Shown piece by piece: positions 41,789 through 48,609 of a stretch of DNA of 48,609 nucleotides. A model generated the notes under the pieces. It was not told where the DNA came from. It worked only from the letters and a program-made list of their open reading frames with translations, and did no database searches. This DNA comes from Lachnospiraceae bacterium (lineage in GTDB: Bacteria; Bacillota; Clostridia; Lachnospirales; Lachnospiraceae), in the NCBI GenBank assembly GCA_017622875.1, contig JAGAQG010000011.1:1-48609 (forward strand), read 5' to 3'. Within the stretch, counting starts at the first letter, position 1. Every line of letters begins with the position of its first letter. A program made the position numbers and the translations under genes.

Positions 41789-43225
41789 ATGAGTAACACA
41801 GCACAGAGCTTGGCAAGCAAAAGAATCGCTTCTTTACTTGACGAGAACAGTTTTGTTGAAATCGGCGGAATGGTAACAGCCAGAAGCACAGATTTTAACA
41901 TGCAGACAAAAGAAACTCCAGCTGACGGTTGCGTAACCGGATACGGAGTAATTGATGGAAATCTTGTGTATGTATACAGCCAGGATGCAGGCGTTTTAAA
42001 CGGTTCTGTAGGCGAAATGCATGCAAAGAAAATCGCAAACCTTTATGATTTGGCATTAAAGACAGGAGCTCCGGTTATCGGACTCATCGACAGCGCAGGT
42101 TTAAGACTTCAGGAAGCTACAGATGCTCTGAATGCTTTCGGTGAAATCTATATGAAACAGACAAACGCTTCAGGTGTAATTCCACAGATCACAGCAATCT
42201 TTGGAAACTGTGGCGGCGGTCTTGCAATGATTCCAACATTAACAGACTTTACTTTCATGGAAGCTGCTAAAGCAAAATTATTTGTAAACTCTCCAAATGC
42301 CATTGCAGGCAATGAAGTTTCAAAATGCGACACAGCATCTGCCAAATTCCAGATGGAAGAAGTTGGTATTGTTGACGTAGTTGCAGAAGAAGCAGAACTT
42401 ATGCAGCAGATTCGTGAATTAGTATGCTTACTTCCAGCAAACAACGAAGATGACGGTGCATTTGATGAATGTACAGACGACTTAAACAGAGTATGCGCAG
42501 ATCTTGAAAATGCAGCTGCTGACCCAGCAATCGTATTATCTAACATTTCTGATGATGCAGTATTCTTTGAAACAAAGAAAGATTACGCAAAAGAAATGGT
42601 AACAGGCTTCATCAAATTAAACGGCACAACTGTTGGTGCAGTAGCTAACAGAACTGTTGCATATGATGAAGAAGGAAACAAGGCAGAAGAATTTGCAGCT
42701 GAATTAACAGCACGCGGATGCCTTAAAGCAGCAGAATTTGTAAACTTCTGTGATGCTTTCAATATTCCGGTACTTACATTAACAAACGTTAACGGCTTCA
42801 AAGCTACAATGTGTTCAGAAAGAAACATCGCAGCTGCAGCAGCTAAATTAACATATGCGTTCGGTAATGCTACAGTTCCAAAGGTAAACGTAATCACAGG
42901 CAAAGCTTTCGGTAACGCTTACAACGTAATGAACTCTAAAGCAATCGGCTGCGATATGGTTTATGCTTGGCCAAAAGCTGAAATCGGTATGATGGATGCT
43001 ACATTAGCAGCAAAAGTTATGTATGGTGACACAGATGCAGCAACTGTAAAAGAAAAAGCAGCAGAATATGCAGCTCTTCAGAATAACGTAGTTTCTGCAG
43101 CTAGAAGAGGATACGTTGACACAATCATCGAAGCACAGGATACAAGAAAATATGTGATCGGTGCATTCGAAATGCTGTTCACAAAGAGAGATGACCGTCC
43201 AGCAAAAAAACACGGTACAGTTTAA
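41789..43225 (+). CDS. mmdA: Biotin-dependent acyl-CoA carboxyltransferase (MmdA-like, 12S type)
   Basis: The 478-residue carboxyltransferase moves CO2 between biotin and an acyl-CoA. Paired crotonase-like halves are visible: VYVYSQDAGVLNGSVGEMHAKKI, IGLIDSAGLRLQEATDAL and GNCGGGLAMIP in the first; TLTNVNGFKATMCSERNIAAAAAKLTYAFGNATVPKV-type and AEIGMMDATLAAKVMYGD in the second. It is shorter than typical propionyl-CoA enzymes (about 510). The substrate (methylmalonyl-, malonyl- or glutaconyl-CoA) cannot be decided. It is the first gene of a five-gene operon with the Na+ pump subunits. Codon bias indicates strong expression. Confidence 0.85.
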   Translation: MSNTAQSLASKRIASLLDENSFVEIGGMVTARSTDFNMQTKETPADGCVTGYGVIDGNLVYVYSQDAGVLNGSVGEMHAKKIANLYDLALKTGAPVIGLIDSAGLRLQEATDALNAFGEIYMKQTNASGVIPQITAIFGNCGGGLAMIPTLTDFTFMEAAKAKLFVNSPNAIAGNEVSKCDTASAKFQMEEVGIVDVVAEEAELMQQIRELVCLLPANNEDDGAFDECTDDLNRVCADLENAAADPAIVLSNISDDAVFFETKKDYAKEMVTGFIKLNGTTVGAVANRTVAYDEEGNKAEEFAAELTARGCLKAAEFVNFCDAFNIPVLTLTNVNGFKATMCSERNIAAAAAKLTYAFGNATVPKVNVITGKAFGNAYNVMNSKAIGCDMVYAWPKAEIGMMDATLAAKVMYGDTDAATVKEKAAEYAALQNNVVSAARRGYVDTIIEAQDTRKYVIGAFEMLFTKRDDRPAKKHGTV

Positions 43226-43243
43226 TTTAGAGAGGTGAACAGG

Positions 43244-44041
43244 ATGAAAAAGAACATGAAAAAATTAGCTTCACTCCTTTTTATGGCAATGCTTGTTCTT
43301 GGTCTGACTGCTTGCGGCGGTTCTGAGGAACCAGTTGAAACCGTTGTAGATTCTGCTTATGCACAGCAGGTTTCTGATTTCCTTGTAGCTAATATTACTG
43401 GCATGTCTGCAGAAGAAATGCAGTATTATGTGACTATGGATGCAGAAGACCTTCAGGTGATTCTTGATCAGTCAGGAATTCCAATGATGGCAGAAGCTTT
43501 CCAGGGTGTATTTAACGGATATTCAAGTGATGTTGAAATGTTTGGAGAATACGTATCTACAGACAGCTATGAATTAAAAGGCGATGATGAGGAAGCTACA
43601 CATACAACAAGCCTGACATTTACAGGTCATCCGGCAACATTGATGTTAGTATTTGATGAAGACGGTGTTGTAACTTCAGGAACACTTGATCCGGTATTAT
43701 CTACAGGTGAAATTCTTGAAAAAGCAGGTTTGAATACTGTTATCGGTATGGGTACTGTATTCGTAGTTTTGATCTTTATCAGCTGTATTATTGCTCTGCT
43801 TCCAAAATTAACAGGTTTAATTACAAACATTGGTAAAAAGAAAGAAGAACCTGTAAAAGAAGCACCAAAGGCAGCTCCTGCAGTAGCAGCAACTCCTGCA
43901 GTTGAAGAAGAATTAGTTGATGATCTGGAACTGGTAGCAGTTATTTCCGCAGCAATCGCTGCATATACAGGAACATCTTCAGATGGATTTGTTGTTCGTT
44001 CTATCAAACGTTCAGACAGAAACAAATGGAAGAAAGCATAA
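43244..44041 (+). CDS. Lipoprotein fused to an OadG-type gamma subunit
   Basis: The 265-residue protein is unusual. Its N-terminus is a lipoprotein signal with lipobox LTAC (Cys24). It has an external acidic domain of about 140 residues, one membrane helix (about 165-187, VFVVLIFISCIIALL), a Pro/Ala-rich linker, and a C-terminal OadG-like tail (LELVAVISAAIAAYTG, GFVVRSIKRS, NKWKKA). OadG/MmdD subunits anchor the carboxyltransferase to the beta pump. A lipidated external domain is an addition to the usual one-helix gamma. ATG 43244 has AGAGG upstream; a GTG at 43235 sits directly on that site. Confidence 0.8.
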   Translation: MKKNMKKLASLLFMAMLVLGLTACGGSEEPVETVVDSAYAQQVSDFLVANITGMSAEEMQYYVTMDAEDLQVILDQSGIPMMAEAFQGVFNGYSSDVEMFGEYVSTDSYELKGDDEEATHTTSLTFTGHPATLMLVFDEDGVVTSGTLDPVLSTGEILEKAGLNTVIGMGTVFVVLIFISCIIALLPKLTGLITNIGKKKEEPVKEAPKAAPAVAATPAVEEELVDDLELVAVISAAIAAYTGTSSDGFVVRSIKRSDRNKWKKA

Positions 44042-44059
44042 GAACAGGAGGAAATTAAG

Positions 44060-44431
44060 ATGAAAAATTATACAATCACAGTAAACGGTACAGTTTATGA
44101 TGTTACAGTAGAAGAAGGCGGCGCAGGAAGCGCTCCAGTTAGAGCAGCAGCTCCTAAAGCAGCTCCAAAGGCAGCTCCAGCTGCAGCAGCACCAGCAGCT
44201 CCAGCAGCAGGTGCAGGTTCTATCGAAGTAAAAGCTTCTGTACCAGGTAAAGTATTCAAAGTAGAAGCAGCAGCAGGCCAGGCAGTAAAAGCTGGTGATG
44301 CAATCGTAATTCTTGAAGCTATGAAGATGGAAATCCCAGTTGTTGCTCCACAGGATGGTACAGTTGCAAGCATCAACGTATCTGTTGGTGATGCAATCGA
44401 AAACGGTGATGTTTTAGCTACAATGAACTAA
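44060..44431 (+). CDS. mmdC: Biotin carboxyl carrier protein (MmdC-like)
   Basis: The 123-residue carrier has an N-terminal beta segment (MKNYTITVNGTVYDVTVEE), a flexible Ala/Pro-rich linker (about residues 25-55) and a biotinyl domain with EAMKMEIP; Lys89 is the biotin site. It shuttles carboxyl groups between the two carboxyltransferases and the membrane pump of this operon. AGGAGG precedes the ATG. Confidence 0.92.
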   Translation: MKNYTITVNGTVYDVTVEEGGAGSAPVRAAAPKAAPKAAPAAAAPAAPAAGAGSIEVKASVPGKVFKVEAAAGQAVKAGDAIVILEAMKMEIPVVAPQDGTVASINVSVGDAIENGDVLATMN

Positions 44432-44473
44432 TTCATGAAGCGAATTAGATGAATTGAAACAGGAGGTTAAAAC

Positions 44474-45601
44474 ATGAGTTACATCATAGAAACAATGGAA
44501 AACCTCGCATTGCAGTCAGCATTCTTTAACCTTGAATGGGGTAACTATGTAATGATTGCAGTTGCCTGTGTGTTCCTTTACTTAGCAATCGCTAAGGGAT
44601 ATGAACCATTACTTCTGGTTCCAATCTCTTTCGGTATGCTTCTTGTAAATATCTATCCACCAATCATGGAAGAAGGCGGATTACTTCATTTCTTCTTCCT
44701 ACTTGATGAATGGGCAATCCTGCCATCCCTCATCTTCCTTGGTGTAGGTGCGCAGACAGACTTCGGTCCACTGATTGCCAACCCGAAGAGCTTCCTTCTT
44801 GGTGCAGCAGCACAGTTTGGTATCTTCGCAGCATATCTTGGTGCGATGGCACTCGGATTCAGTGACAAAGCAGCAGCAGCTATTTCTATCATCGGTGGTG
44901 CTGATGGTCCTACTTCCATCTTCCTTGCTGGTAAATTAGGACAGACAGCCATCATGGGACCAATCGCTGTAGCAGCGTACTCTTATATGTCACTGGTACC
45001 GGTTATTCAGCCACCAATTATGAAACTTTTAACAACAGAGGAAGAAAGAAAAATCAAAATGGAACAGCTTCGTCCTGTATCCAAACTTGAAAAAATCTTA
45101 TTCCCTGTTATCGTTACAATTATTGTATGTCTGATTCTTCCAACAACAGCTCCACTGGTTGGTATGCTGATGCTTGGTAACTTATTTAAAGAATCAGGTG
45201 TTGTTCGTCAGTTAACAGAAACAGCATCCAACGCAATGATGTACATCGTAGTTATCTTACTTGGTACATCTGTAGGTGCTACAACAAGTGCAGAAGCATT
45301 CTTAAACTGGGATACAATTAAAATCGTAGTTTTAGGTCTTATTGCATTTGCATTTGGTACAGCAGCCGGTGTACTTTTCGGTAAACTGATGTGCAAGATG
45401 ACTGGCGGTAAAATTAACCCACTCATTGGTTCCGCAGGTGTATCTGCCGTACCAATGGCAGCTCGTGTATCCCAGAAAGTTGGTGCAGAAGCAGATCCTA
45501 CAAACTTCCTGCTCATGCACGCTATGGGACCTAACGTTGCAGGTGTTATCGGTACAGCCGTAGCAGCTGGTGCGTTCATGGCTATGTTCGGTGTATTCTA
45601 A
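44474..45601 (+). CDS. Na+-translocating decarboxylase beta subunit (OadB/MmdB/GcdB)
   Basis: The 375-residue membrane protein decarboxylates carboxybiotin and exports Na+. Family motifs are FLGVGAQTDFGPLIANPK, IIGGADGPTSIFLAGKL (with the Na+-site Asp), GSAGVSAVPMAARVSQK and NFLLMHAMGPNVAGVIGTAVAAG. It has about nine to eleven membrane segments. It is 42 bases after the biotin carrier with a strong AGGAGG. OadB, MmdB and GcdB cannot be told apart by sequence alone, so no symbol is given. Confidence 0.95.
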   Translation: MSYIIETMENLALQSAFFNLEWGNYVMIAVACVFLYLAIAKGYEPLLLVPISFGMLLVNIYPPIMEEGGLLHFFFLLDEWAILPSLIFLGVGAQTDFGPLIANPKSFLLGAAAQFGIFAAYLGAMALGFSDKAAAAISIIGGADGPTSIFLAGKLGQTAIMGPIAVAAYSYMSLVPVIQPPIMKLLTTEEERKIKMEQLRPVSKLEKILFPVIVTIIVCLILPTTAPLVGMLMLGNLFKESGVVRQLTETASNAMMYIVVILLGTSVGATTSAEAFLNWDTIKIVVLGLIAFAFGTAAGVLFGKLMCKMTGGKINPLIGSAGVSAVPMAARVSQKVGAEADPTNFLLMHAMGPNVAGVIGTAVAAGAFMAMFGVF

Positions 45602-45648
45602 GCCGATGGATTTGGAATACCGTTTTAAAATACTAGGAGGAAAATAAA

Positions 45649-47061
45649 ATGGCAGATGTAAAGAAACCGGTAAAGATTACCGAAACAATATTACGTGATG
45701 CTCATCAGTCTCTGATCGCAACAAGAATGCCGACCGAAGAAATGCTTCCAATCGTGGAAAAAATGGATAAAGTTGGCTACCATGCAGTAGAGTGCTGGGG
45801 TGGAGCTACATTCGATGCTTCCCTTCGTTTCTTAAAAGAAGATCCATGGGAAAGACTTCGTAAATTAAGAGATGGATTCAAAAACACAAAATTACAGATG
45901 TTATTCAGAGGTCAGAACATCCTCGGATACCGTCACTATGCAGATGATGTAGTAGAATACTTCGTACAGAAATCTATCGCTAACGGTATCGATATCATCC
46001 GTATTTTCGACTGTTTAAATGATATCCGTAACCTTGAAACAGCAGTAAAAGCAACAAAGAAAGAAGGCGGACATGCTCAGATCGCTCTTTCTTACACATT
46101 AGGTGATGCTTATACATTAGATTACTGGAAAGAAACAGCGAAAAAAGTAGAAGATATGGGTGCTGATTCCTTATGTATTAAGGATATGGCAGGTCTTTTA
46201 GTTCCATACAAAGCAACTGAACTCGTTCAGGCTTTAAAAGAAGGAACAAGCCTTCCAATCGAACTTCATACACATTACACATCAGGTGTAGGCGGAATGA
46301 CATACTTAAAAGCTGTTGAAGCTGGTTGTGATATCATCGATACAGCAATGTCTCCATTAGCTATGGGTACATCTCAGCCTGCAACAGAAGTTATGGTTGA
46401 AACATTCAGAGGTACAGAATTTGATACAGGTCTTGACCAGAATCTTCTTGCAGAAATCGCTGATTACTTCAGACCATACCAGGAAGAATGCCTTGCAAAC
46501 GGCCTCTTAAATCCAAAGGTAATGGGCGTAAACATCAAAACATTATTATACCAGGTACCAGGTGGTATGTTATCAAACATGGTATCTCAGTTAAAAGAAC
46601 AGCACGCTGAAGATAAATATTATGAAGTATTAGAAGAAATCCCACGTGTTCGTAAAGACCTTGGTGAACCACCATTGGTAACACCATCATCTCAGATCGT
46701 AGGTACACAGGCTGTATTTAACGTTCTTATGGGCGAAAGATACAAGATGATGACAAAAGAAACAAAAGCTGTTTTACGTGGTGAATACGGTCAGACAGTT
46801 AAACCTTTCAATCCAGAAGTTCAGAAATTAGCTCTTGCTGAAGGCGAAGAACCTATCACATGCCGTCCAGCTGACTTAATTCCTAACGAACTTGAAAAGA
46901 TTGAAGCTGAAATGGCTCAGTACAAAGAACAGGATGAAGACGTATTATCTTACGCTTTATTCCCACAGGTTGCTATGGACTTCTTCAAATACAGAGAAGC
47001 TCAGAAAACTAAAGTTGATGCTAAAGTAGCTGATACAGAAAACGGAGCATATCCAGTTTAA
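45649..47061 (+). CDS. Oxaloacetate decarboxylase alpha / pyruvate carboxylase subunit B type carboxyltransferase (5S type)
   Basis: The 470-residue TIM-barrel carboxyltransferase interconverts pyruvate and oxaloacetate on biotin. It has ETILRDAHQSLIATRM at the start, VECWGGATFDA, RGQNILGYRHY, IRIFDCLNDI, the lysine that is carbamylated in SLCIKDMAGLL, and HTHYTSGVGGMTYL. The PYC_OADA domain lies at about 330-450. The C-terminal biotin domain of full-length OadA is missing; the operon's separate carrier would serve. It ends the five-gene operon and is followed by a strong terminator. Confidence 0.93.
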   Translation: MADVKKPVKITETILRDAHQSLIATRMPTEEMLPIVEKMDKVGYHAVECWGGATFDASLRFLKEDPWERLRKLRDGFKNTKLQMLFRGQNILGYRHYADDVVEYFVQKSIANGIDIIRIFDCLNDIRNLETAVKATKKEGGHAQIALSYTLGDAYTLDYWKETAKKVEDMGADSLCIKDMAGLLVPYKATELVQALKEGTSLPIELHTHYTSGVGGMTYLKAVEAGCDIIDTAMSPLAMGTSQPATEVMVETFRGTEFDTGLDQNLLAEIADYFRPYQEECLANGLLNPKVMGVNIKTLLYQVPGGMLSNMVSQLKEQHAEDKYYEVLEEIPRVRKDLGEPPLVTPSSQIVGTQAVFNVLMGERYKMMTKETKAVLRGEYGQTVKPFNPEVQKLALAEGEEPITCRPADLIPNELEKIEAEMAQYKEQDEDVLSYALFPQVAMDFFKYREAQKTKVDAKVADTENGAYPV

Positions 47062-47077
47062 TTATAGGTAAAATTTT

Positions 47078-47108
47078 AGGGACATCGATTTTTCGATGTC
47101 CCTTTTTT
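47078..47108 (+). terminator. Terminator of the carboxyltransferase operon
   Basis: AGGGACATCGA (47078-47088), loop TTTT, TCGATGTCCCT (47093-47103), then a T run. Confidence 0.93.
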
Positions 47109-47195
47109 ACGTTATGCTTGAATCATTTTGAGCGGCTGCTTATTGGCAATTTCTGTAAAATTTTTAACTGGAAAAGGACGTGAAACGATATCTGA

Positions 47196-47204
47196 TGATA
47201 TAAT
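47196..47204 (+). promoter_or_regulatory. Extended -10 promoter of the truncated XRE gene
   Basis: TGATATAAT, without a recognisable -35. Start predicted near 47211. It is followed by a perfect hairpin TAGACA-GGAG-TGTCTA (47221-47236). Confidence 0.45.
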
Positions 47205-47319
47205 TATATTGTAAAAGTGATAGACAGGAGTGTCTAGTCTGCAACATATGGCATTTTCTCGCTTGGTGTCGTGTGAAAAATGGATGATAAGAATTACGCT
47301 GTCTGTGAAAGGAGAAAAT

Positions 47320-47457
47320 ATGAACCAACAAAAAATTGGAGGATTTCTAAAAGAGCTTCGAAAGGAAAGAAAACTTACCCAGGAACAGCTTGCAGAAAAG
47401 TTAAATGTATCTGGCAGAACAGTGTCACGGTGGGAAACTGGGGTTTCCCAAACTTAA
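47320..47457 (+). pseudogene. Truncated XRE-family HTH regulator
   Basis: A good start (AAAGGAG, 47308-47314) leads into a complete Cro/C1-type HTH: IGGFLKELRKERKLTQEQLA, then EKLNVSGRTVSRWETG. The frame stops after 45 residues, just past the recognition helix. Such regulators in this family normally run on (WETG, then a PDL-type helix and often a C-terminal domain). A break lies around 47443-47455, at an inverted repeat TGGGAAAC-TGGG-GTTTCCCA (47431-47450). A remnant of a longer regulator cut by a rearrangement or frameshift is the simplest reading; a functional mini-HTH is the alternative. Confidence 0.6.
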
Positions 47458-47521
47458 AGATACCACACTAAAACCCACGCTTACATTACTTCCAAACAAT
47501 ACAATTTTGGAGGTAAACCCT

Positions 47522-47767
47522 ATGAAAAAGCTGATTTCCTGCGAATATAACTTTGATAACTGCTGTGTGAAACTGAAATTCACCGATGGTAGTATGATTG
47601 CGATTGATACTATCGCCGTGGAGAACGAGGTCGCAGACAATATGTATCAGAGGTCGGAACTGGATTATCTGATCTACAATGACCCGATAGCATATGCTGA
47701 TCTGATACTGAACGGCGATCCGGCAATATATTTGAAAACAGTAACTGAATATAAATCTCTTGATTAA
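47522..47767 (+). CDS. Small hypothetical protein (DUF6061-like)
   Basis: An 81-residue acidic protein with GGAGG eight bases before its ATG. Recognisable features are CVKLKFTDGSMIAID, VADNMYQRSELDYLIYNDP and LKTVTEYKSLD. It resembles a small family I know as DUF6061, often seen in clostridial integrative elements; this is from memory and unverified. Function is unknown. It has its own terminator and lies just past the truncated XRE gene, in DNA with codon use different from the operon before it. Confidence 0.6.
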   Translation: MKKLISCEYNFDNCCVKLKFTDGSMIAIDTIAVENEVADNMYQRSELDYLIYNDPIAYADLILNGDPAIYLKTVTEYKSLD

Positions 47768-47779
47768 TAGAGAGTGGTT

Positions 47780-47820
47780 AAGCCGCCTGTACAAGCACTG
47801 TGCTTGTGCAGGCGGCTTTC
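47780..47820 (+). terminator. Strong terminator after the DUF6061-like gene
   Basis: An 18-base stem (47780-47797 with 47801-47818, one T-G wobble) with a three-base loop, GC-rich base AAGCCGCC/GGCGGCTT, then TTTCTTTC. The rest of the stretch to 47923 shows no gene and no convincing promoter. Confidence 0.9.
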
Positions 47821-47923
47821 TTTCGTCTTAATACAGATTTAATGCCAGTTTTTATACGCTAATACCCATTTCATGGATGAAGTGCGATAATAAATACAGA
47901 ATACTCCCAATGGAGGGATGGGC

Positions 47924-48609
47924 ATGATTACGATAAAAAAACGATTATCTTCATCACAAATTATTATTCTCGGGTTTGCCGGTGCTATTTTGTTTGGTAG
48001 CATTCTCCTGACGCTTCCTTTTTCTACTCGGGATGGGCATGGTGCTTTGTTTTCAGATGCTTTGTTTACCGCAACATCCGCTGTCTGTGTTACCGGACTG
48101 GTAGTACAGGATACGGCAACCTATTGGAGCACATTCGGGCAGGCAGTAATTATTGCGTTGATTCAAATTGGCGGTATGGGTGTTGTCACCGTTGCTATTG
48201 CCATTTCATCCTTCTCTGGAAAGCAAATCAGTCTGAAACAGCGCAGCACAATGCAGGAAGCTATATCTGCCCATAAAGTGGGCGGGATCGTCCGACTAAC
48301 CGGATTTATCATTAAGATGACGATTATCTTTGAACTTCTTGGTGCTGTCATCATGGCTCCGACATTCTGTAAGGAGTTCGGCGTGCTGAAAGGAATATGG
48401 TATGCCGTATTCCACTCCATTTCCGCATTTTGTAATGCCGGATTTGATTTGATGGGCGCAAAAACACCGTATTCCTCTCTTACATATTTTGTGGATAATC
48501 CGGTCATCAATTTTGTAATCATGTCGTTAATCATAATCGGCGGTATTGGATTCATGACGTGGGATGACATTAAGGTAAATAAGCACCATGTTCGAAAATA
48601 CAGGATGCA
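47924..48609 (+). CDS. TrkH/KtrB-type potassium transporter, 3' end outside the window
   Basis: A partial frame of 228 codons running off the end. The first membrane segment (IIILGFAGAILFGSILLTLP), the pore-filter region FTATSAVCVTGLVV and the second filter SISAFCNAGFDL fit the KtrB/TrkH K+-translocating subunit; IIIGGIGFMTWDD is also typical. GGAGGG (47912-47917) lies six bases before ATG 47924; an in-frame ATG at 47918 is too close to it. The partner RCK protein (KtrA/TrkA) would be expected just downstream. Codons are less A/T-skewed than in the preceding operon. Confidence 0.9.
   Translation, partial: MITIKKRLSSSQIIILGFAGAILFGSILLTLPFSTRDGHGALFSDALFTATSAVCVTGLVVQDTATYWSTFGQAVIIALIQIGGMGVVTVAIAISSFSGKQISLKQRSTMQEAISAHKVGGIVRLTGFIIKMTIIFELLGAVIMAPTFCKEFGVLKGIWYAVFHSISAFCNAGFDLMGAKTPYSSLTYFVDNPVINFVIMSLIIIGGIGFMTWDDIKVNKHHVRKYRM

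Noticed and set aside
47821-47923. c-di-AMP riboswitch before the potassium transporter
   Set aside because: Only about 100 bases between the terminator and the start codon, without recognisable paired core motifs.
1-48609. CRISPR arrays, tRNA or rRNA genes, complete insertion sequences
   Set aside because: No regularly spaced repeats, cloverleaf-like genes, rRNA signatures or transposase frames were seen on either strand.

Overview
The window reads as chromosomal DNA of a spore-forming, anaerobic, low-to-mid GC member of the Clostridia, most likely a Lachnospiraceae gut bacterium (Blautia/Dorea type; genus not determinable from the sequence alone). The reasons are SpoIVA, a SpoIIIE/FtsK translocase, two sporulation-type DD-carboxypeptidases and a Cys/Gly-rich coat-like protein; electron-bifurcating NfnAB; a Re-citrate-synthase-like enzyme next to isocitrate dehydrogenase; a Na+-pump decarboxylase operon; strong AGGAGG ribosome sites; and A/T-rich sigma-A promoters. 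Nearly all genes lie on the + strand. The three exceptions are an antiporter, a small overlapping gene trio and an ABC-F ATPase. There are no rRNA, tRNA, CRISPR or complete insertion-sequence features.

Layout. 1-5.2 kb: HD hydrolase, CarD-like regulator, leuS, ClC transporter. 5.2-8.9 kb: CPA2 antiporter (-), a PduO-like protein, and a minus-strand trio (Cys/Gly-rich protein plus two unknowns) behind a sigma-K-like promoter. 8.9-12.4 kb: Re-citrate synthase candidate, GntR/FCD regulator and NADP isocitrate dehydrogenase, with a palindromic operator on the promoter. 12.4-18.1 kb: ABC-F (-), then rex-nnr-alr-mazF. 18.1-21.7 kb: yebC, acyltransferase, unknown protein, O-acetylhomoserine sulfhydrylase. 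21.8-26 kb: TepA-like ClpP-fold protease, SpoIIIE/FtsK, zinc-ribbon membrane protein. 26-31.1 kb: nfnAB, DUF3048 lipoprotein, spoIVA. 31.2-36.3 kb: AzgA-type purine permease, rnhA, a 42-residue membrane peptide, alaS, rpsU. 36.4-41.7 kb: PAP2-like protein, DD-carboxypeptidase, metallophosphoesterase, scpA, scpB, second DD-carboxypeptidase. 41.8-47.1 kb: five-gene operon with an acyl-CoA carboxyltransferase, a lipoprotein-OadG fusion, a biotin carrier, the Na+-pump beta subunit and a 5S/OadA carboxyltransferase. 47.1-48.6 kb: truncated XRE regulator, small DUF6061-like ORF and the 5' part of a TrkH/KtrB potassium transporter, in DNA of different codon style, probably the edge of an acquired segment.

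How the genes fit together. Several genes concern redox and carbon balance. A consensus Rex operator lies on the nfnAB promoter, and a weaker one lies on the promoter of rex itself. Re-citrate synthase and isocitrate dehydrogenase would make 2-oxoglutarate and NADPH under a local GntR regulator. The carboxyltransferase operon looks able to couple carboxyl transfer to Na+ export. A second theme is sporulation. The most unusual pattern I found is that four genes (tepA-like, spoIVA and both DD-carboxypeptidases) have their Shine-Dalgarno sequence inside the 3' arm of a hairpin, with a plausible promoter (sigma-E-like in two cases) placed so that its own transcript starts in the loop. Read-through RNA would be terminated or untranslatable, while the gene's own transcript would be free. 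This resembles what is known for spoIIIG in Bacillus subtilis, but here it recurs across one 20-kb region.
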